A DNA stretch of 64,000 nucleotides from a virus (IMGVR_UViG_3300021478_000216:1-64000), one strand, 5' to 3'. Numbered from the stretch's first letter, positions 41,435-50,362 are shown. Notes: a model not told the origin generated them from the sequence alone. A program made the numbers and translations.

Positions 41435-43986
41435 GCTGTATACTCCTGAAACATAGGAGGCTTCCAAAGTTCGACTGCGCACGGATAGGGACGATCTCCT
41501 CTGAGCCAGTCTTCGAGATGGTTCATATCGCCCCAGTTGCGACCCACTTCTACGTCGACTGTGAATGGTACGTAGTCGCCACAGATCCTGTATGCGGACT
41601 CAGCCATGCGCTGGCGCATTAGGTTGCCTACATATTCGACGTTGTCCTGATGTGTCTCAAAGTACAGAGCGTCGTGGATAGTATTACGACACCAAGCGGT
41701 CCCCTTAAGTTCCTTTCTCAGATTAATGAAGGCCTGAACGCAAATGTCAGATCCTGTAGACTGTGGAAGGAAAGCCATAGCTTCATTCTGGACGTCCTTG
41801 AGATTCTCGTCCGTAACGAGATTAAATCGACGGCGTCGACCGAATGGAGTAATCAGGTCTTCCCCGTGCGTGGCAGCCCACTTGATCTTCTCCCGAAAGG
41901 CTACAATTCGGGGAATGACCACGAAGAAGTCACGATACATAGCTTGCGCGTCACGAAGCGGAATGTCAAGCTCGTCCGAGATGGACTTAGCTTCACGACC
42001 ATAAGCTAGGCCGTACACGAAGGCTTTAACGATGATACGCTTGTCCTTGGCTGAAGCTGACGCCAGTCTGTATGATCGTTCAGGTCTAACGATAGGGAGT
42101 AGCTCGTCGAATAGGTCTCGGGAAGGATCACGGAAGATCTCTGCGAAGTAAGGCTCTTGTGCTAGCCAGGTTAGAACTCGTAGTTCAAGCTGTCCATAGT
42201 CGGCACCAACGAGTACATGGTCATCCTTGGCAACCCTATACTGGCGTCGTAGCTTGTCTCCTCGGGGAATGACCTGTAGACTAGGCTTCTTCTGACTGAG
42301 GCGTCCTGTACTTGTACTGTGTAGCATGACGGTAGGATATACCCGACCGCGCCAGACATACTTACGAAGACCTGATACATAGGTTCCATCTAGTTTGGCT
42401 ACCTTGCGGTACTTAAGCATCGTCTCCAGAAACGTGACTATATCGTCTCTCTTATCACGGCGCGTCTTAGCGGCTTCGTACATCAGAGACAAAGCTTCGG
42501 CATTCGTGGTTTCTACTAGCTCGCCCTTGGTGTTCTTCATCTTAGGTATCGTAACACCTAGTTCATGAAGAACTGCCTTGACCTGCATAGGGGAACGCGG
42601 ATTGAACTCTTCTGCTATCCTGAACATAGTGCGTTCATAGCTAGCAGCCTCGATTGCGTATTCTCTCTGAAGCTGCCGATTGTAATTCAGGTCTACAGCG
42701 AACCCGTTAAGTTCTAGATAGACGAAACCGGTCGCAGCTGCGCAGAGGAAGTCATGTAGGTCTCGGAGTCCCCACCATTCACCATCAGCTCGTGGCCTGA
42801 TCGGGTCAAGACGGAGCGCGTCTTCTCTGTCGATATCGGCATCGAAGAACTCATCCAGTTCCCAAGTGCAAACCACGTCGTAACCGTTGTACTCGTAGAG
42901 GATAGGTCGGGGGATATTGCCGAAGCGCTTGTTCCTTCCTTTGCCGGTGTATTGATCGAGATCTTCGTCATAACGAGGAGCACCTAGTTTCTCGACGGCG
43001 TTGTACTTCAGTCCGTGGATACCCGAGCGTTCATCCAGCACGTAGGATTTGAGCATGGTGTCTTGTCGGATGACAAGGTCCGTGAATCCCTTAGGATACA
43101 GGCCACTAACGTCGAATTTCCCGTTCTGAAATATGAGTTCAATACTGCGCAGCCAATCGGCCATCGATTTGAGGACTGCTTCGGATCTACAGGCCCGTTC
43201 TCCAAATACAATGCCTATGCCTTTCTGTACGCATATACCTATACAGAGCAATGCGAACCTGCTGGGATGGTCGAACGACCTTTCCTTGTCTAGATCCGTC
43301 TCAATGTCAACTACTGCCTTATTGTACTTCCGGCGCAAAACAGCTATCGCACGGAGCGCTCCCTTTTCAGTATCAATGATAACGACCTTAGGCTTTCTCC
43401 AGGGAGGAGCACTGACTACGAGCTTCTGGAAGTCGTTACACATTGAAGGAAAGGAAGCCGACGATCGCAAGCACGCTGCTGGGTGAAATGTAGGAATGAT
43501 CTTTACGTCAGGCAGATCACTAGTCTCGCGGAACGGTCCTACACGCAGCTGAGTAATGCCGATCTTAGTTCTCAGGAGCGACTGAGCCGCAGTGTTTCCT
43601 AGAGCCATGATCTGTTCGACACCGTGTTGCTTGAGTTCGGTTAGCAGTCTTTGTCGACAAGCAGTTACTGCTCCTGGAGGAGGCGTAAAGCTCGGGTTGT
43701 CTTTGGACGTACAGAGACAAGCGTTGGTAATGAACATCTCGTCTCGTCGCAGACGGTAGGCTTGCAGAACCTTGTCTAGGAGTTTGCCACTTGGTCCAAT
43801 GAATGGTCTGCCTAGCCTGATCTCTGCTCGTCCAGGATTCTGACCGACCAAAGCGATCCTAGCTCTGTCGGGGCCAGAGCTAGGAACGAATCCGTATTCA
43901 GAGGTGTTAAGCGGACAAGTCTCGCAGGCTGCTAGAGGGTGACGACGCGCTTTGGGCTGAACTAGTTCGCTGGATTGTTCCACCAC
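41431..43986 (-). CDS. uracil-DNA glycosylase / family A DNA polymerase fusion
   Basis: 851 aa. Residues 15-190 are a family 4/5-type UDG: CETC (C21, C24), GQNPGRAE, GRPFIGPSGKLL, ALGNTAAQSLL, HPAACLR, with C92 and C110 as likely further iron-sulphur ligands. Residues about 200-390 are a 3'-5' exonuclease (VVDIET, IFQNGKFDVS, YEYNGYDVV). The rest is a Pol I domain: motif A VGADYGQLELR, motif B KAFVYGLAYG, motif C IHDALYFE, in which the usual HDE is HDA. The main replicative polymerase of the phage, joined to a uracil sensor or remover. Confidence 0.9.
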   Translation of the reverse strand: MVEQSSELVQPKARRHPLAACETCPLNTSEYGFVPSSGPDRARIALVGQNPGRAEIRLGRPFIGPSGKLLDKVLQAYRLRRDEMFITNACLCTSKDNPSFTPPPGAVTACRQRLLTELKQHGVEQIMALGNTAAQSLLRTKIGITQLRVGPFRETSDLPDVKIIPTFHPAACLRSSASFPSMCNDFQKLVVSAPPWRKPKVVIIDTEKGALRAIAVLRRKYNKAVVDIETDLDKERSFDHPSRFALLCIGICVQKGIGIVFGERACRSEAVLKSMADWLRSIELIFQNGKFDVSGLYPKGFTDLVIRQDTMLKSYVLDERSGIHGLKYNAVEKLGAPRYDEDLDQYTGKGRNKRFGNIPRPILYEYNGYDVVCTWELDEFFDADIDREDALRLDPIRPRADGEWWGLRDLHDFLCAAATGFVYLELNGFAVDLNYNRQLQREYAIEAASYERTMFRIAEEFNPRSPMQVKAVLHELGVTIPKMKNTKGELVETTNAEALSLMYEAAKTRRDKRDDIVTFLETMLKYRKVAKLDGTYVSGLRKYVWRGRVYPTVMLHSTSTGRLSQKKPSLQVIPRGDKLRRQYRVAKDDHVLVGADYGQLELRVLTWLAQEPYFAEIFRDPSRDLFDELLPIVRPERSYRLASASAKDKRIIVKAFVYGLAYGREAKSISDELDIPLRDAQAMYRDFFVVIPRIVAFREKIKWAATHGEDLITPFGRRRRFNLVTDENLKDVQNEAMAFLPQSTGSDICVQAFINLRKELKGTAWCRNTIHDALYFETHQDNVEYVGNLMRQRMAESAYRICGDYVPFTVDVEVGRNWGDMNHLEDWLRGDRPYPCAVELWKPPMFQEYTA

Positions 43987-44114
43987 GTTACGTCCCCGTT
44001 CTGGTGCGGAGTGTCATTGCCGTGTTCGTTGCGCAAGCAGTAAATGTCTGTATCACGCAACCGGACGTTGCAATGTTCACTCCACGTTAGTAGGTCCGTG
44101 AGGCTTTGGTCCAT
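43962..44114 (-). CDS. small hypothetical protein, 50 aa
   Basis: ATG 44114 with AGGAAG upstream; MDQSLTDLLTWSEHCNVRLR, then YCLRNEHGND and WWNNPAN. It overlaps the genes on both sides (38 and 25 bases) and fills the gap before the polymerase. Function unknown. Confidence 0.55.
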   Translation of the reverse strand: MDQSLTDLLTWSEHCNVRLRDTDIYCLRNEHGNDTPHQNGDVTWWNNPAN

Positions 44115-44676
44115 TGTTGTCTTCCTGAAAGGTCATAACGTGTAGCGGATATCTTTCCTTCTCGAGCTGACGAAGACGTTCGAGGCAGATCGTATAGACC
44201 TTACGTAGGTCGTCGTATTCGGTGCTTCCTGGCTTAACTCCGGCTCGTAGAAGGTAGGCGACCATCTCTCCGCGCCAGTAATCAAGCTTGAAGGCCTTAA
44301 TGACGTCCCAGGGTTCTAGTCCAGACTCCGAACGGTAGTACTCAGGGTGGTGCTCGTCAGGCTTCTCGAAGAGAGGCTTAACGGCTTCGTTGTAGTCGAA
44401 AGGCTTGCCGGGGTGGTATCCAGGAGTACTAGGTTCAGAGCCTAGGTTGACAGCTTCGGAGAGTCTTTCGCTGTAGTCTCTGAGTGAAGCTCCGTAGTCA
44501 GTTTCTCCTCGCAGGACTTGTATAAGCTCACAGTGCATAGGATCGTCAGTTAGACGAACTGCGAAAGGTCTCGTACTAGCCAGCGGGTTATTACTGTGGT
44601 AGTACTGTATGACGTAGCAGCCTGGAGGCGTTTCCCAGTCCTGGTCTGTAGGGATATTGACGATACGTTCTGTCAC
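44077..44676 (-). CDS. hypothetical protein beside dpdA
   Basis: 199 aa from GTG 44676, chosen because AGAGGTGG precedes it and it overlaps the dpdA stop as GTGA. Mixed alpha/beta with PPGCYVIQYYHSN near the start and a Lys/Glu-rich helical C-terminus (ICLERLRQLEKERY). No known family. The coupling to dpdA makes a link to base modification worth testing. Confidence 0.65.
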   Translation of the reverse strand: MTERIVNIPTDQDWETPPGCYVIQYYHSNNPLASTRPFAVRLTDDPMHCELIQVLRGETDYGASLRDYSERLSEAVNLGSEPSTPGYHPGKPFDYNEAVKPLFEKPDEHHPEYYRSESGLEPWDVIKAFKLDYWRGEMVAYLLRAGVKPGSTEYDDLRKVYTICLERLRQLEKERYPLHVMTFQEDNNGPKPHGPTNVE

Positions 44677-45509
44677 TGGTTCCACCTCTGAATTGGAGTT
44701 AGACCCCACTGATCGAGGGTCTTGATGTTGCGTTCTATAAGGAATGGTTGATCGAAATCCTCAGCCGTAAGGTCGAAGTAGTTGTCAGGCCTGGGAACTT
44801 CGACTCTACCAACTTCTTCTATGTTTATCCCCCTGTGCGCATACGAGAAAGGTGCGATAGTGTCCATGCTCCGAACTAGACCAGAGACCGAAGCACAGTG
44901 CTGAAGCTCTGTTGGCCATTGGTCACTGAAGCCTAGCAGGTGAATATCGTAACGAGTACCGTAGCGCTTCTTGATCTCCAAAGCCAGTTCGAATCTAGCT
45001 GTGGGGTTGCCTGATCTGTAACAGGTAGTTCGGCTGATAGAGATCGTCTTGATATGGTGACTTGTGTCGCTGTGGTTCAGTTCGGACACGAATTCTAGAG
45101 ACTCTTGAAGACTCTGTCCGTGAGCTACAGCTGCGATGCGAGGAACCTTGCCACCGAAAGGCATAGGTCCTCGTAGAGTTTCTAGGAACTGCTGCGTAAG
45201 CACCAGCGTTGCAGAAGGATCTCCTAGGACGTCTGGAGCTACTAGCTCGGTTGCACCGTAACGTGCGGCTACTCGTATTAGGTCGTAGTCATTTAGACGT
45301 TCTCCTTCCCAGGCACCGTTGTCTAGTAGCCACTCGACGTGATGACTCTTCCACGCCTGGTTGTAGAAGTCTAGGTAATGCGCGTTCGGAGGTTCTCCAC
45401 CGTTAGGATGAATAAGTTCGCCTGCCAGAGCCATCTGGATACGACGATCTTCGCAGTACTGCTGTGCGAGAGCGCCTGGAGGGATAATTGCTACTTCTAC
45501 CGGAATCAT
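44673..45509 (-). CDS. dpdA: DNA 7-deazaguanine transglycosylase (phage DpdA-like)
   Basis: 278 aa. TIM-barrel relative of tRNA-guanine transglycosylase: LLDNGAWEG, ATELVAPDVLGDPSATLV with the substrate-binding Asp, KVPRIAAVAHG, and later YDIHLLGFS. The short form with DNGAWEG and APD-x-LGD is that of phage DpdA, which exchanges guanine in DNA for a 7-deazaguanine. Next to a Tad2-like gene and folE, and the window also has queD, queC and queE, so substrate supply is encoded. Overlaps both neighbours. Confidence 0.8.
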   Translation of the reverse strand: MIPVEVAIIPPGALAQQYCEDRRIQMALAGELIHPNGGEPPNAHYLDFYNQAWKSHHVEWLLDNGAWEGERLNDYDLIRVAARYGATELVAPDVLGDPSATLVLTQQFLETLRGPMPFGGKVPRIAAVAHGQSLQESLEFVSELNHSDTSHHIKTISISRTTCYRSGNPTARFELALEIKKRYGTRYDIHLLGFSDQWPTELQHCASVSGLVRSMDTIAPFSYAHRGINIEEVGRVEVPRPDNYFDLTAEDFDQPFLIERNIKTLDQWGLTPIQRWNQ

Positions 45510-45712
45510 AATACGGTTTTAACCTCTTCCCAGTCTTCCTTGTATGGAGCGCTATCTTCGTCCACGTCTGCCATCCAGCCAAGAGAGTTACGGATTGTGA
45601 AGCTCTCACCTGGGAGAAAGTCATGAACGAGAACCTTGCCTGAAGGCCAGTTTCGTCGACGCATCATGAAGCCTGCTTTGGCCTTTGCGAAGGCTTCTGG
45701 AGTGTTCATCAT
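45506..45712 (-). CDS. DUF2829 / Tad2-like protein
   Basis: 68 aa. AFAKAKAGFMMRRRNWPSGK matches the opening of DUF2829 (A-x4-G-x4-R-x2-W), and APYKEDWEEV matches its closing D-x-A-x-DWE-V motif. DUF2829 includes Tad2, which sequesters the signal molecule of Thoeris defence. The protein is a little short, so binding is not certain. It is coupled to folE and dpdA. Confidence 0.6.
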   Translation of the reverse strand: MMNTPEAFAKAKAGFMMRRRNWPSGKVLVHDFLPGESFTIRNSLGWMADVDEDSAPYKEDWEEVKTVL

Positions 45713-46323
45713 AGTCCCAACAGCGTAAAGAATTCCTCTTTGACATGGCGCTTGTTATCGACGAAGACGCCTCTGACAGCGCTGGTGACCGTTTCGGTCT
45801 CATGTGCTAGTGCGCCTCGTAGCGACATGCAGCTGTGGAACGCTTTCATGACGACGATAACACCTTGGGGGTTCAGGATGTCATTGAACGTATCAGCTAG
45901 GTCTGTAGTCAGCTCTTCCTGGACCGCAGGAGTCTTAGCTGCTGTCTGAACCTGGCGTGCTATCTTGGATAGACCTGCGATTAGTCCGTCAGGAACGTAG
46001 CCGACGTGGCAAGTACCTGTGAAGGGTGCGAGATGGTGCGAACATAGACTTACGAATCGTATGTTCTTGACTACTACTAGTTCGTGTGCATCAGTCTTGA
46101 AGGTTGTGAACTTCCAACGCTCGCTAGCGTCCGTCAGTTCTCGTAGCATCTTGACGAATCGTAGCGGCGTGTCCTTGACATCGTCGCCTTCCCAGTCGAA
46201 GTCTGGTATGACCTTTTCGAGCAGGAGTTTCATCAAAATTTCAGGTGATGTAGAAGACAGGTCTAGTACTTCTCTGCCTGATACTGAGTCGTAGTACGGT
46301 TGCCCGTCAGGTTCGAAAAGCAT
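45709..46323 (-). CDS. folE: GTP cyclohydrolase I
   Basis: 204 aa. Zinc ligands C94 and H97 in VSLCSHHLAPF and C165 in HSCMSLRG; GLSKIARQVQ and the C-terminal SAVRGVF are typical of FolE-I. Converts GTP to dihydroneopterin triphosphate, first step towards 7-deazaguanines. TGATG overlap with queD shows one transcript. Confidence 0.92.
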   Translation of the reverse strand: MLFEPDGQPYYDSVSGREVLDLSSTSPEILMKLLLEKVIPDFDWEGDDVKDTPLRFVKMLRELTDASERWKFTTFKTDAHELVVVKNIRFVSLCSHHLAPFTGTCHVGYVPDGLIAGLSKIARQVQTAAKTPAVQEELTTDLADTFNDILNPQGVIVVMKAFHSCMSLRGALAHETETVTSAVRGVFVDNKRHVKEEFFTLLGL

Positions 46324-46796
46324 CAGAATCCTGTGAAACTCAGCGAAGTCAGTGCGTTGCGTGCACGTTGCTTATCGGGATTAGACATGGGTTCGGCTGC
46401 TAGAGACTCTAGTACATCTAGAACGGTATCGAGCGGCGGTAGTGAATGAGGCGAATACCAGGCGGTTGTCTTCGGAGTCTCACTGACTCGTACAGCTGTA
46501 ACCTCTGGATACAAGGCTACTGCCCGTTCATAGAACAGCTTCGCCATATTTTCAGCTGTAGGCTGTGCGATCGTGTCGTTGATCTGTCTGTGGTCGAACG
46601 TGTTGTCGAGCCAGGTCTTAAAGCGTCCTAGCTCACCGTAGTCACGTACGAAGCCTACATCGTCGAGTGCAGGACTTTCTAGATACAGTTCGACCTCGTA
46701 ATTGTGTCCATGCAAGCGTCCGCAAGGGTGACCTTCTACAAGATCATTGAGATAGTGCGCTGCTGAGAACTGAAATGTCTTACTGATGCGCCACAT
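46323..46796 (-). CDS. queD: 6-carboxytetrahydropterin synthase
   Basis: 157 aa from ATG 46796, just past the previous stop; the longer frame to 46958 overlaps another gene. FSAAHYL (H14), GHPCGRLHGHNYEV (C25 nucleophile, H29 and H31 zinc ligands) and DYGEL are diagnostic of QueD. Makes CPH4 from the FolE product. The spacing of its C-terminal residues (SETPKTTAWY) is normal. Confidence 0.92.
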   Translation of the reverse strand: MWRISKTFQFSAAHYLNDLVEGHPCGRLHGHNYEVELYLESPALDDVGFVRDYGELGRFKTWLDNTFDHRQINDTIAQPTAENMAKLFYERAVALYPEVTAVRVSETPKTTAWYSPHSLPPLDTVLDVLESLAAEPMSNPDKQRARNALTSLSFTGF

Positions 46797-46797
46797 G

Positions 46798-47178
46798 CTA
46801 GTATCCGATCGGAGGAGGCGTGGGTGTACGGCCGGTAGGAGAACCTTCGATACCGAGTTGCTTCGGACCGATAGCCTTGCGCTTAAGGTCGTCAGGCTTC
46901 CAAGTCTCGAATAGATGCTTGATACAGGTAGCGTAGTCGGGTCCGTCGATAAGGACACAGGTGCGCATATGTGTCGTCAGTGTCAGATCCGTATGCGTGA
47001 TACCTGCATGAATCGGGAAGATTCCGTCGAACACTTGGTGGAACCCCGCTTCGTATCGGAGTTCCGCATAACTGAGCTCCTTGCTAGCAATGATACGAAC
47101 TTTCCCGTCAGGAAGCTGCATACCACAGATAGACCATTCGGGATTCGGGAACTGCGAGCTAAAGTCGTAATTAGGCAC
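46798..47178 (-). CDS. hypothetical protein upstream of queD
   Basis: 126 aa. MPNYDFSSQFPNPEWSICGM, QLPDGKVRIIASKELSYAEL and a Pro-rich end (TGRTPTPPPIGY). Two bases separate it from queD. Beta-rich start and a middle with HTDLTLTTHMRTCVL. No family recognised; operon position suggests expression with the preQ0 genes. Confidence 0.6.
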   Translation of the reverse strand: MPNYDFSSQFPNPEWSICGMQLPDGKVRIIASKELSYAELRYEAGFHQVFDGIFPIHAGITHTDLTLTTHMRTCVLIDGPDYATCIKHLFETWKPDDLKRKAIGPKQLGIEGSPTGRTPTPPPIGY

Positions 47179-47195
47179 TGTGTCTCCTAGGTGCT

Positions 47196-47314
47196 GAAGA
47201 TGTAGGCGGTAGGTCGGTCCAGTCGCATTCTCACGGGTACCATCTTCTGGTCTTGTACTACCCCGCTAAACCGTGTGCTGCCTACTCTTACCTCGCGACG
47301 TGGCCTACATCTTC
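47196..47314 (-). other. 12-base stem enclosing about 95 bases
   Basis: GAAGATGTAGGC (47196-47207) and GCCTACATCTTC (47303-47314) are perfectly complementary. Inside, ACCAGAAGATGGT and GGGT...ACCC can form further stems. It lies in the 145-base gap before the gene that heads the queD-folE-dpdA run, so it may be a leader RNA, a terminator-like element or a ligand-responsive switch. It does not match the preQ1 riboswitch types I know. Confidence 0.5.
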
Positions 47315-47323
47315 ATGGTCTAG

Positions 47324-47842
47324 CTAGAACGGACTATCGGTTTCGCTCTTCGGAGACCCGAGCTGGTCTTCGGAGAACATCCCGTAGCCGCGGATCTCGA
47401 TGTGTCGCTCTGGCATGTCAGGGAACTTCTCGACCTGCCGCTTGTTCTTACCGCGCCGGATAAAGAGCTCCTGACCTTCGTAGTACTCCGGCTCGGTCGG
47501 GACTTCGAGGTTGCCGTCCGAGTCGAGGTTGTCCTCGTAGGCGTTCTTGTTGCCCTTCTGAGAAGGCAGCGCCTTGAGAATGCCGACGATGGTGTACATC
47601 GCGCCTTCCCAGAGGCACGCGTTGGTGAAGTCGTGCCTGTTGGCGTACTCCTGCCAGCGTCCCGGAGTATCCTGGATAACGAAGTCGAAGTTGAGCATTG
47701 GCTTGCCAGAGTTGTTTTCCGACTCTGACTCGAGCAGCTCCACGCCGTGGATCACGGCGTGGTACTTGCCGATCGGCATCGGATCGAAGCTGCGGTCACC
47801 TGACGAAGCTTCCTGGTCGCTGAGTGAAACCCTGATTCCCAT
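47324..47842 (-). CDS. DUF669-like single-stranded DNA-binding protein
   Basis: 172 aa. FDPMPIGKYHAVIHGVELLE, MLNFDFVIQDTPGRWQEYA and an acidic tail fit DUF669-type phage proteins that accompany Sak4 or RecT-like recombinases. C-ending codons indicate high expression, as for SSB. Next to the Sak4-like ATPase and Cas4-like nuclease. Confidence 0.65.
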   Translation of the reverse strand: MGIRVSLSDQEASSGDRSFDPMPIGKYHAVIHGVELLESESENNSGKPMLNFDFVIQDTPGRWQEYANRHDFTNACLWEGAMYTIVGILKALPSQKGNKNAYEDNLDSDGNLEVPTEPEYYEGQELFIRRGKNKRQVEKFPDMPERHIEIRGYGMFSEDQLGSPKSETDSPF

Positions 47843-47878
47843 AGTTCCGTTTTCTCTTTCTGTACTAGTTACTTTGCC

Positions 47879-48715
47879 CTATCGGGCGGGTTCCTCTGCA
47901 GGCATACTGATGATCTGCCTGTAAAGGTCTTCGAGTTTAGGCTCCTGAATAACCCTCTCGAAGAGTCCGGTTCTTGACTTGGCCTGATAACCTTCAGTGA
48001 GGCCTGTCAAGAGAACGCGACGTTCTGCTTCGACGATCTTGGTTCGGCCTTCAGCGACCGTTGTGCGCTCCACAGCAAGGTAGAACACGTTGCTGAACAT
48101 ACCGCAGGCCTGATTCTTGAGCTTGCCGGGCAGGTCTGGGACGATCCAGTTGATACTGCGGTTGTCCTTCGCCTCAGCTTCGTGACAGGTTACGATGAAG
48201 TTGACAGGCAGATCGCGGAAGTGCCTGAATAGGGTTCGCATCTGGCTAATCGATTCGCCCCATTCACGCATGCTCGGGACGTCGAAGTTAACCTCGCCGC
48301 CTCCAGGCCGACCCGAGATGAGGAGAGCTGACATGATATCGTTCATAGACAGCTTCTGTGCTTCGGTGCCAGTGTCGATCACGAGAGTCTTGAACGGGAT
48401 AGGCGTGCCGGAACCAGACAGCTTAGCTGCTGCCTTGTAGATCTGGTCGAACTGTGAGAACTTCCTGATGAAGGCCACCTGTGCGTCTGGAGCTTCCTTA
48501 CGCAGGGTGTCCGCCTCTGCTTGGTCAGGTGTCATGAAGAGTACAGGTGTCATGCCTGGGATCTTCTGAGCCTGAGCTACCAGAGTTGTCTTACCGACCC
48601 CCGGCTTGCCGTAGATGAGAGCCTTCATGTACTGTGGCTTGTCTCGGATAGGCGCTATAGGAACGCCTCCGAAGTCTGTCATAGTAGGGACTAGTGCGGT
48701 ACTAACGTCGCTCAT
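47879..48715 (-). CDS. Sak4-like RecA-fold ATPase
   Basis: 278 aa. Walker A YGKPGVGKTTLVA (35-47), Walker B FKTLVIDTGTEA, and VNFIVTCHEAEAK. This is the short RecA-core form (Sak4/AAA_24) that promotes strand annealing with phage SSB. Overlaps the nuclease gene by ATGA, forming a recombination module. Confidence 0.78.
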   Translation of the reverse strand: MSDVSTALVPTMTDFGGVPIAPIRDKPQYMKALIYGKPGVGKTTLVAQAQKIPGMTPVLFMTPDQAEADTLRKEAPDAQVAFIRKFSQFDQIYKAAAKLSGSGTPIPFKTLVIDTGTEAQKLSMNDIMSALLISGRPGGGEVNFDVPSMREWGESISQMRTLFRHFRDLPVNFIVTCHEAEAKDNRSINWIVPDLPGKLKNQACGMFSNVFYLAVERTTVAEGRTKIVEAERRVLLTGLTEGYQAKSRTGLFERVIQEPKLEDLYRQIISMPAEEPAR

Positions 48716-49875
48716 GACTGCCGCCGTCTCTGTATATAGTACGGTTCTGACTTGACGAAGTCTGCTTCAAGATCTCCTGTCGGGTCTAGACCGCCAGAAG
48801 CTGTAAGACAGGGTAGCTGGAATGAACATGACTGACAGTTCGGTTGACTAGCGTTCTTGTATATAGCTGGTTCGCCAATCACCTCCTTAGCTTGTAGCAG
48901 TATACTACGGCCTGCTTCTTCTAGTTGTTCGGCTGTCTTGATCATAACGAAACGCCTAGAAAACTCAGGGCCGTGATTCTTGAGCCATTCTAGGTAGTCG
49001 TTGTACAGACCATGGCGATACGCTCTGTTGTCTTTACGTTCGAAGACTTGACGAGCTGTATGGTAGTCCGTGAGCTGTTGCTTGTTGACACTGTACCAAC
49101 GTCCTTGACCTGGAGTCTGCAATCTCCTGGGAGGCTTCGGGTAAGCCTTTCGGAACTGATTAAGGATAATCCCAGTAGCTGGGTATCCGTTCTGACGCAC
49201 ACACCATAGGTACGAAGGAAGCTGGTCTTCTAGTTCTGGAAGTACTGAGTCTTCTTTGTACAAGTTGGCGGCTGATTTACTGTCTTCTACAAAGATGAAT
49301 CCTTCACGGTCTTCGAAGACTACATCGATACGACAGCTAAATACAACTGGAATGCCTGTGAACTGTCCTAGGATGTCATATGAATCCGGGAACTCGTTGT
49401 GCTTTCGATACCGTGCGATACAGTCCTTGCAGGCACAGTGAAGCTGGTTGCCCTGATCGTCAACAACTGGACACTCGAATTCACGCTCTACGAATAGCGG
49501 CTTATAAGCCGAACGATCAAGACTCCGACACAGTTTGACGAGCATGCTGCGTAGAATACTGAGACGCTCGCCGTAATCGAGAGCTTCTTCTTCGTCCAGC
49601 TGATACTTTGCCGAACGAAGAAGGTAGTCATTTCGTTGGTGATTAGCTTCGGCTATAAGTGCATCCTGAGCAAACTTGTGCAAGTCTCCCAACGGTGTAC
49701 GCCAAGTCTCAGGGTTGTACAGGACTTCCAGAGCCTTGTGCCAGACAGTACCATCTTCGAGAGGAGCTGGTCGCTTAATCGGTTCCCAGTTGTCTCGATA
49801 GCGCCAGTCCCACATGCGTCTGCATGTACGGTAACCACGAAGCTGAGACGAATGGATCTCATGAGTGAGAGTCAC
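48712..49875 (-). CDS. Cas4/RecB-type nuclease
   Basis: About 387 aa; GTG 49875 fits AAGGTGG better than GTG 49884 (both in frame). PD-(D/E)xK features: GTVWHKALEVLY, RIDVVFEDREGFIFVEDSKS, then YLWCVRQNGY. C-terminal CQSCSFQLPC plus an earlier Cys (YRTCRRMW) fit the Fe-S cluster of Cas4/AddB-like nucleases. Probably resects ends for the adjacent Sak4-like protein. Confidence 0.8.
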   Translation of the reverse strand: MTLTHEIHSSQLRGYRTCRRMWDWRYRDNWEPIKRPAPLEDGTVWHKALEVLYNPETWRTPLGDLHKFAQDALIAEANHQRNDYLLRSAKYQLDEEEALDYGERLSILRSMLVKLCRSLDRSAYKPLFVEREFECPVVDDQGNQLHCACKDCIARYRKHNEFPDSYDILGQFTGIPVVFSCRIDVVFEDREGFIFVEDSKSAANLYKEDSVLPELEDQLPSYLWCVRQNGYPATGIILNQFRKAYPKPPRRLQTPGQGRWYSVNKQQLTDYHTARQVFERKDNRAYRHGLYNDYLEWLKNHGPEFSRRFVMIKTAEQLEEAGRSILLQAKEVIGEPAIYKNASQPNCQSCSFQLPCLTASGGLDPTGDLEADFVKSEPYYIQRRRQS

Positions 49876-50362
49876 TAGGGCCACCTTGCGTAGTATCTGA
49901 GCCAGATCCCCAAGCTTCGTATTGGGCTACTCCCGGTGATGGAGGCTTCCAAGTCTCGACAGGTCTGCCTTCAACATAGCAGTCACCAGGATGCGGGCCA
50001 GTGCTGTAGATACATCCAGGCTTGTGATACTGAAGACTTGGAGGAGGACTTCCGGGGCTTGCAGAGGCTGCGATCCTCTTAAGATCAGTCAGAGAGCATA
50101 TCTGGACAGGACGTCCAACCTTGTAACCAATAGCCTTCGCCAGCTGGGCAGCCTCTTCTATCTGCTGTTGATCGTACAGAGGCGCTACGTAACCTGTTTC
50201 TCCGAAACCATGAATCGGTAGCCCGAACTTAGGCATAGTCCCTGGGTATTCAGTGTCTCCCAGGTTCTGAGGCATGCCATGCTCTGCACAGTTGATGATA
50301 GACGTCGTCGGCGGGAAACAGTCTATCGCACAAGAGCAGGACTTCGGTAGTTCTGGTGTCAT
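49859..50362 (-). CDS. cysteine-rich hypothetical protein
   Basis: 167 aa. The N-terminus has CSCAIDCFPP and INCAEHG, then GLPIHGFGETGYVAPLYDQQ, an alpha-helix and a Pro/Gly/Ser-rich end. Possible zinc binder. Lies directly downstream of queC. I see no QueF or amidotransferase motif. Confidence 0.6.
   Translation of the reverse strand: MTPELPKSCSCAIDCFPPTTSIINCAEHGMPQNLGDTEYPGTMPKFGLPIHGFGETGYVAPLYDQQQIEEAAQLAKAIGYKVGRPVQICSLTDLKRIAASASPGSPPPSLQYHKPGCIYSTGPHPGDCYVEGRPVETWKPPSPGVAQYEAWGSGSDTTQGGPSDSHS

Noticed and set aside
47196-47314. preQ1 riboswitch
   Set aside because: The element is larger and lacks the short C-rich/A-rich pseudoknot pattern of known preQ1 classes; left as an unclassified structured leader.
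49859-50362. QueF (preQ0 reductase) candidate because it follows queC
   Set aside because: No QueF-type catalytic Cys/Asp context or T-fold pattern; it is Cys-rich at the N-terminus and Pro/Gly-rich elsewhere.
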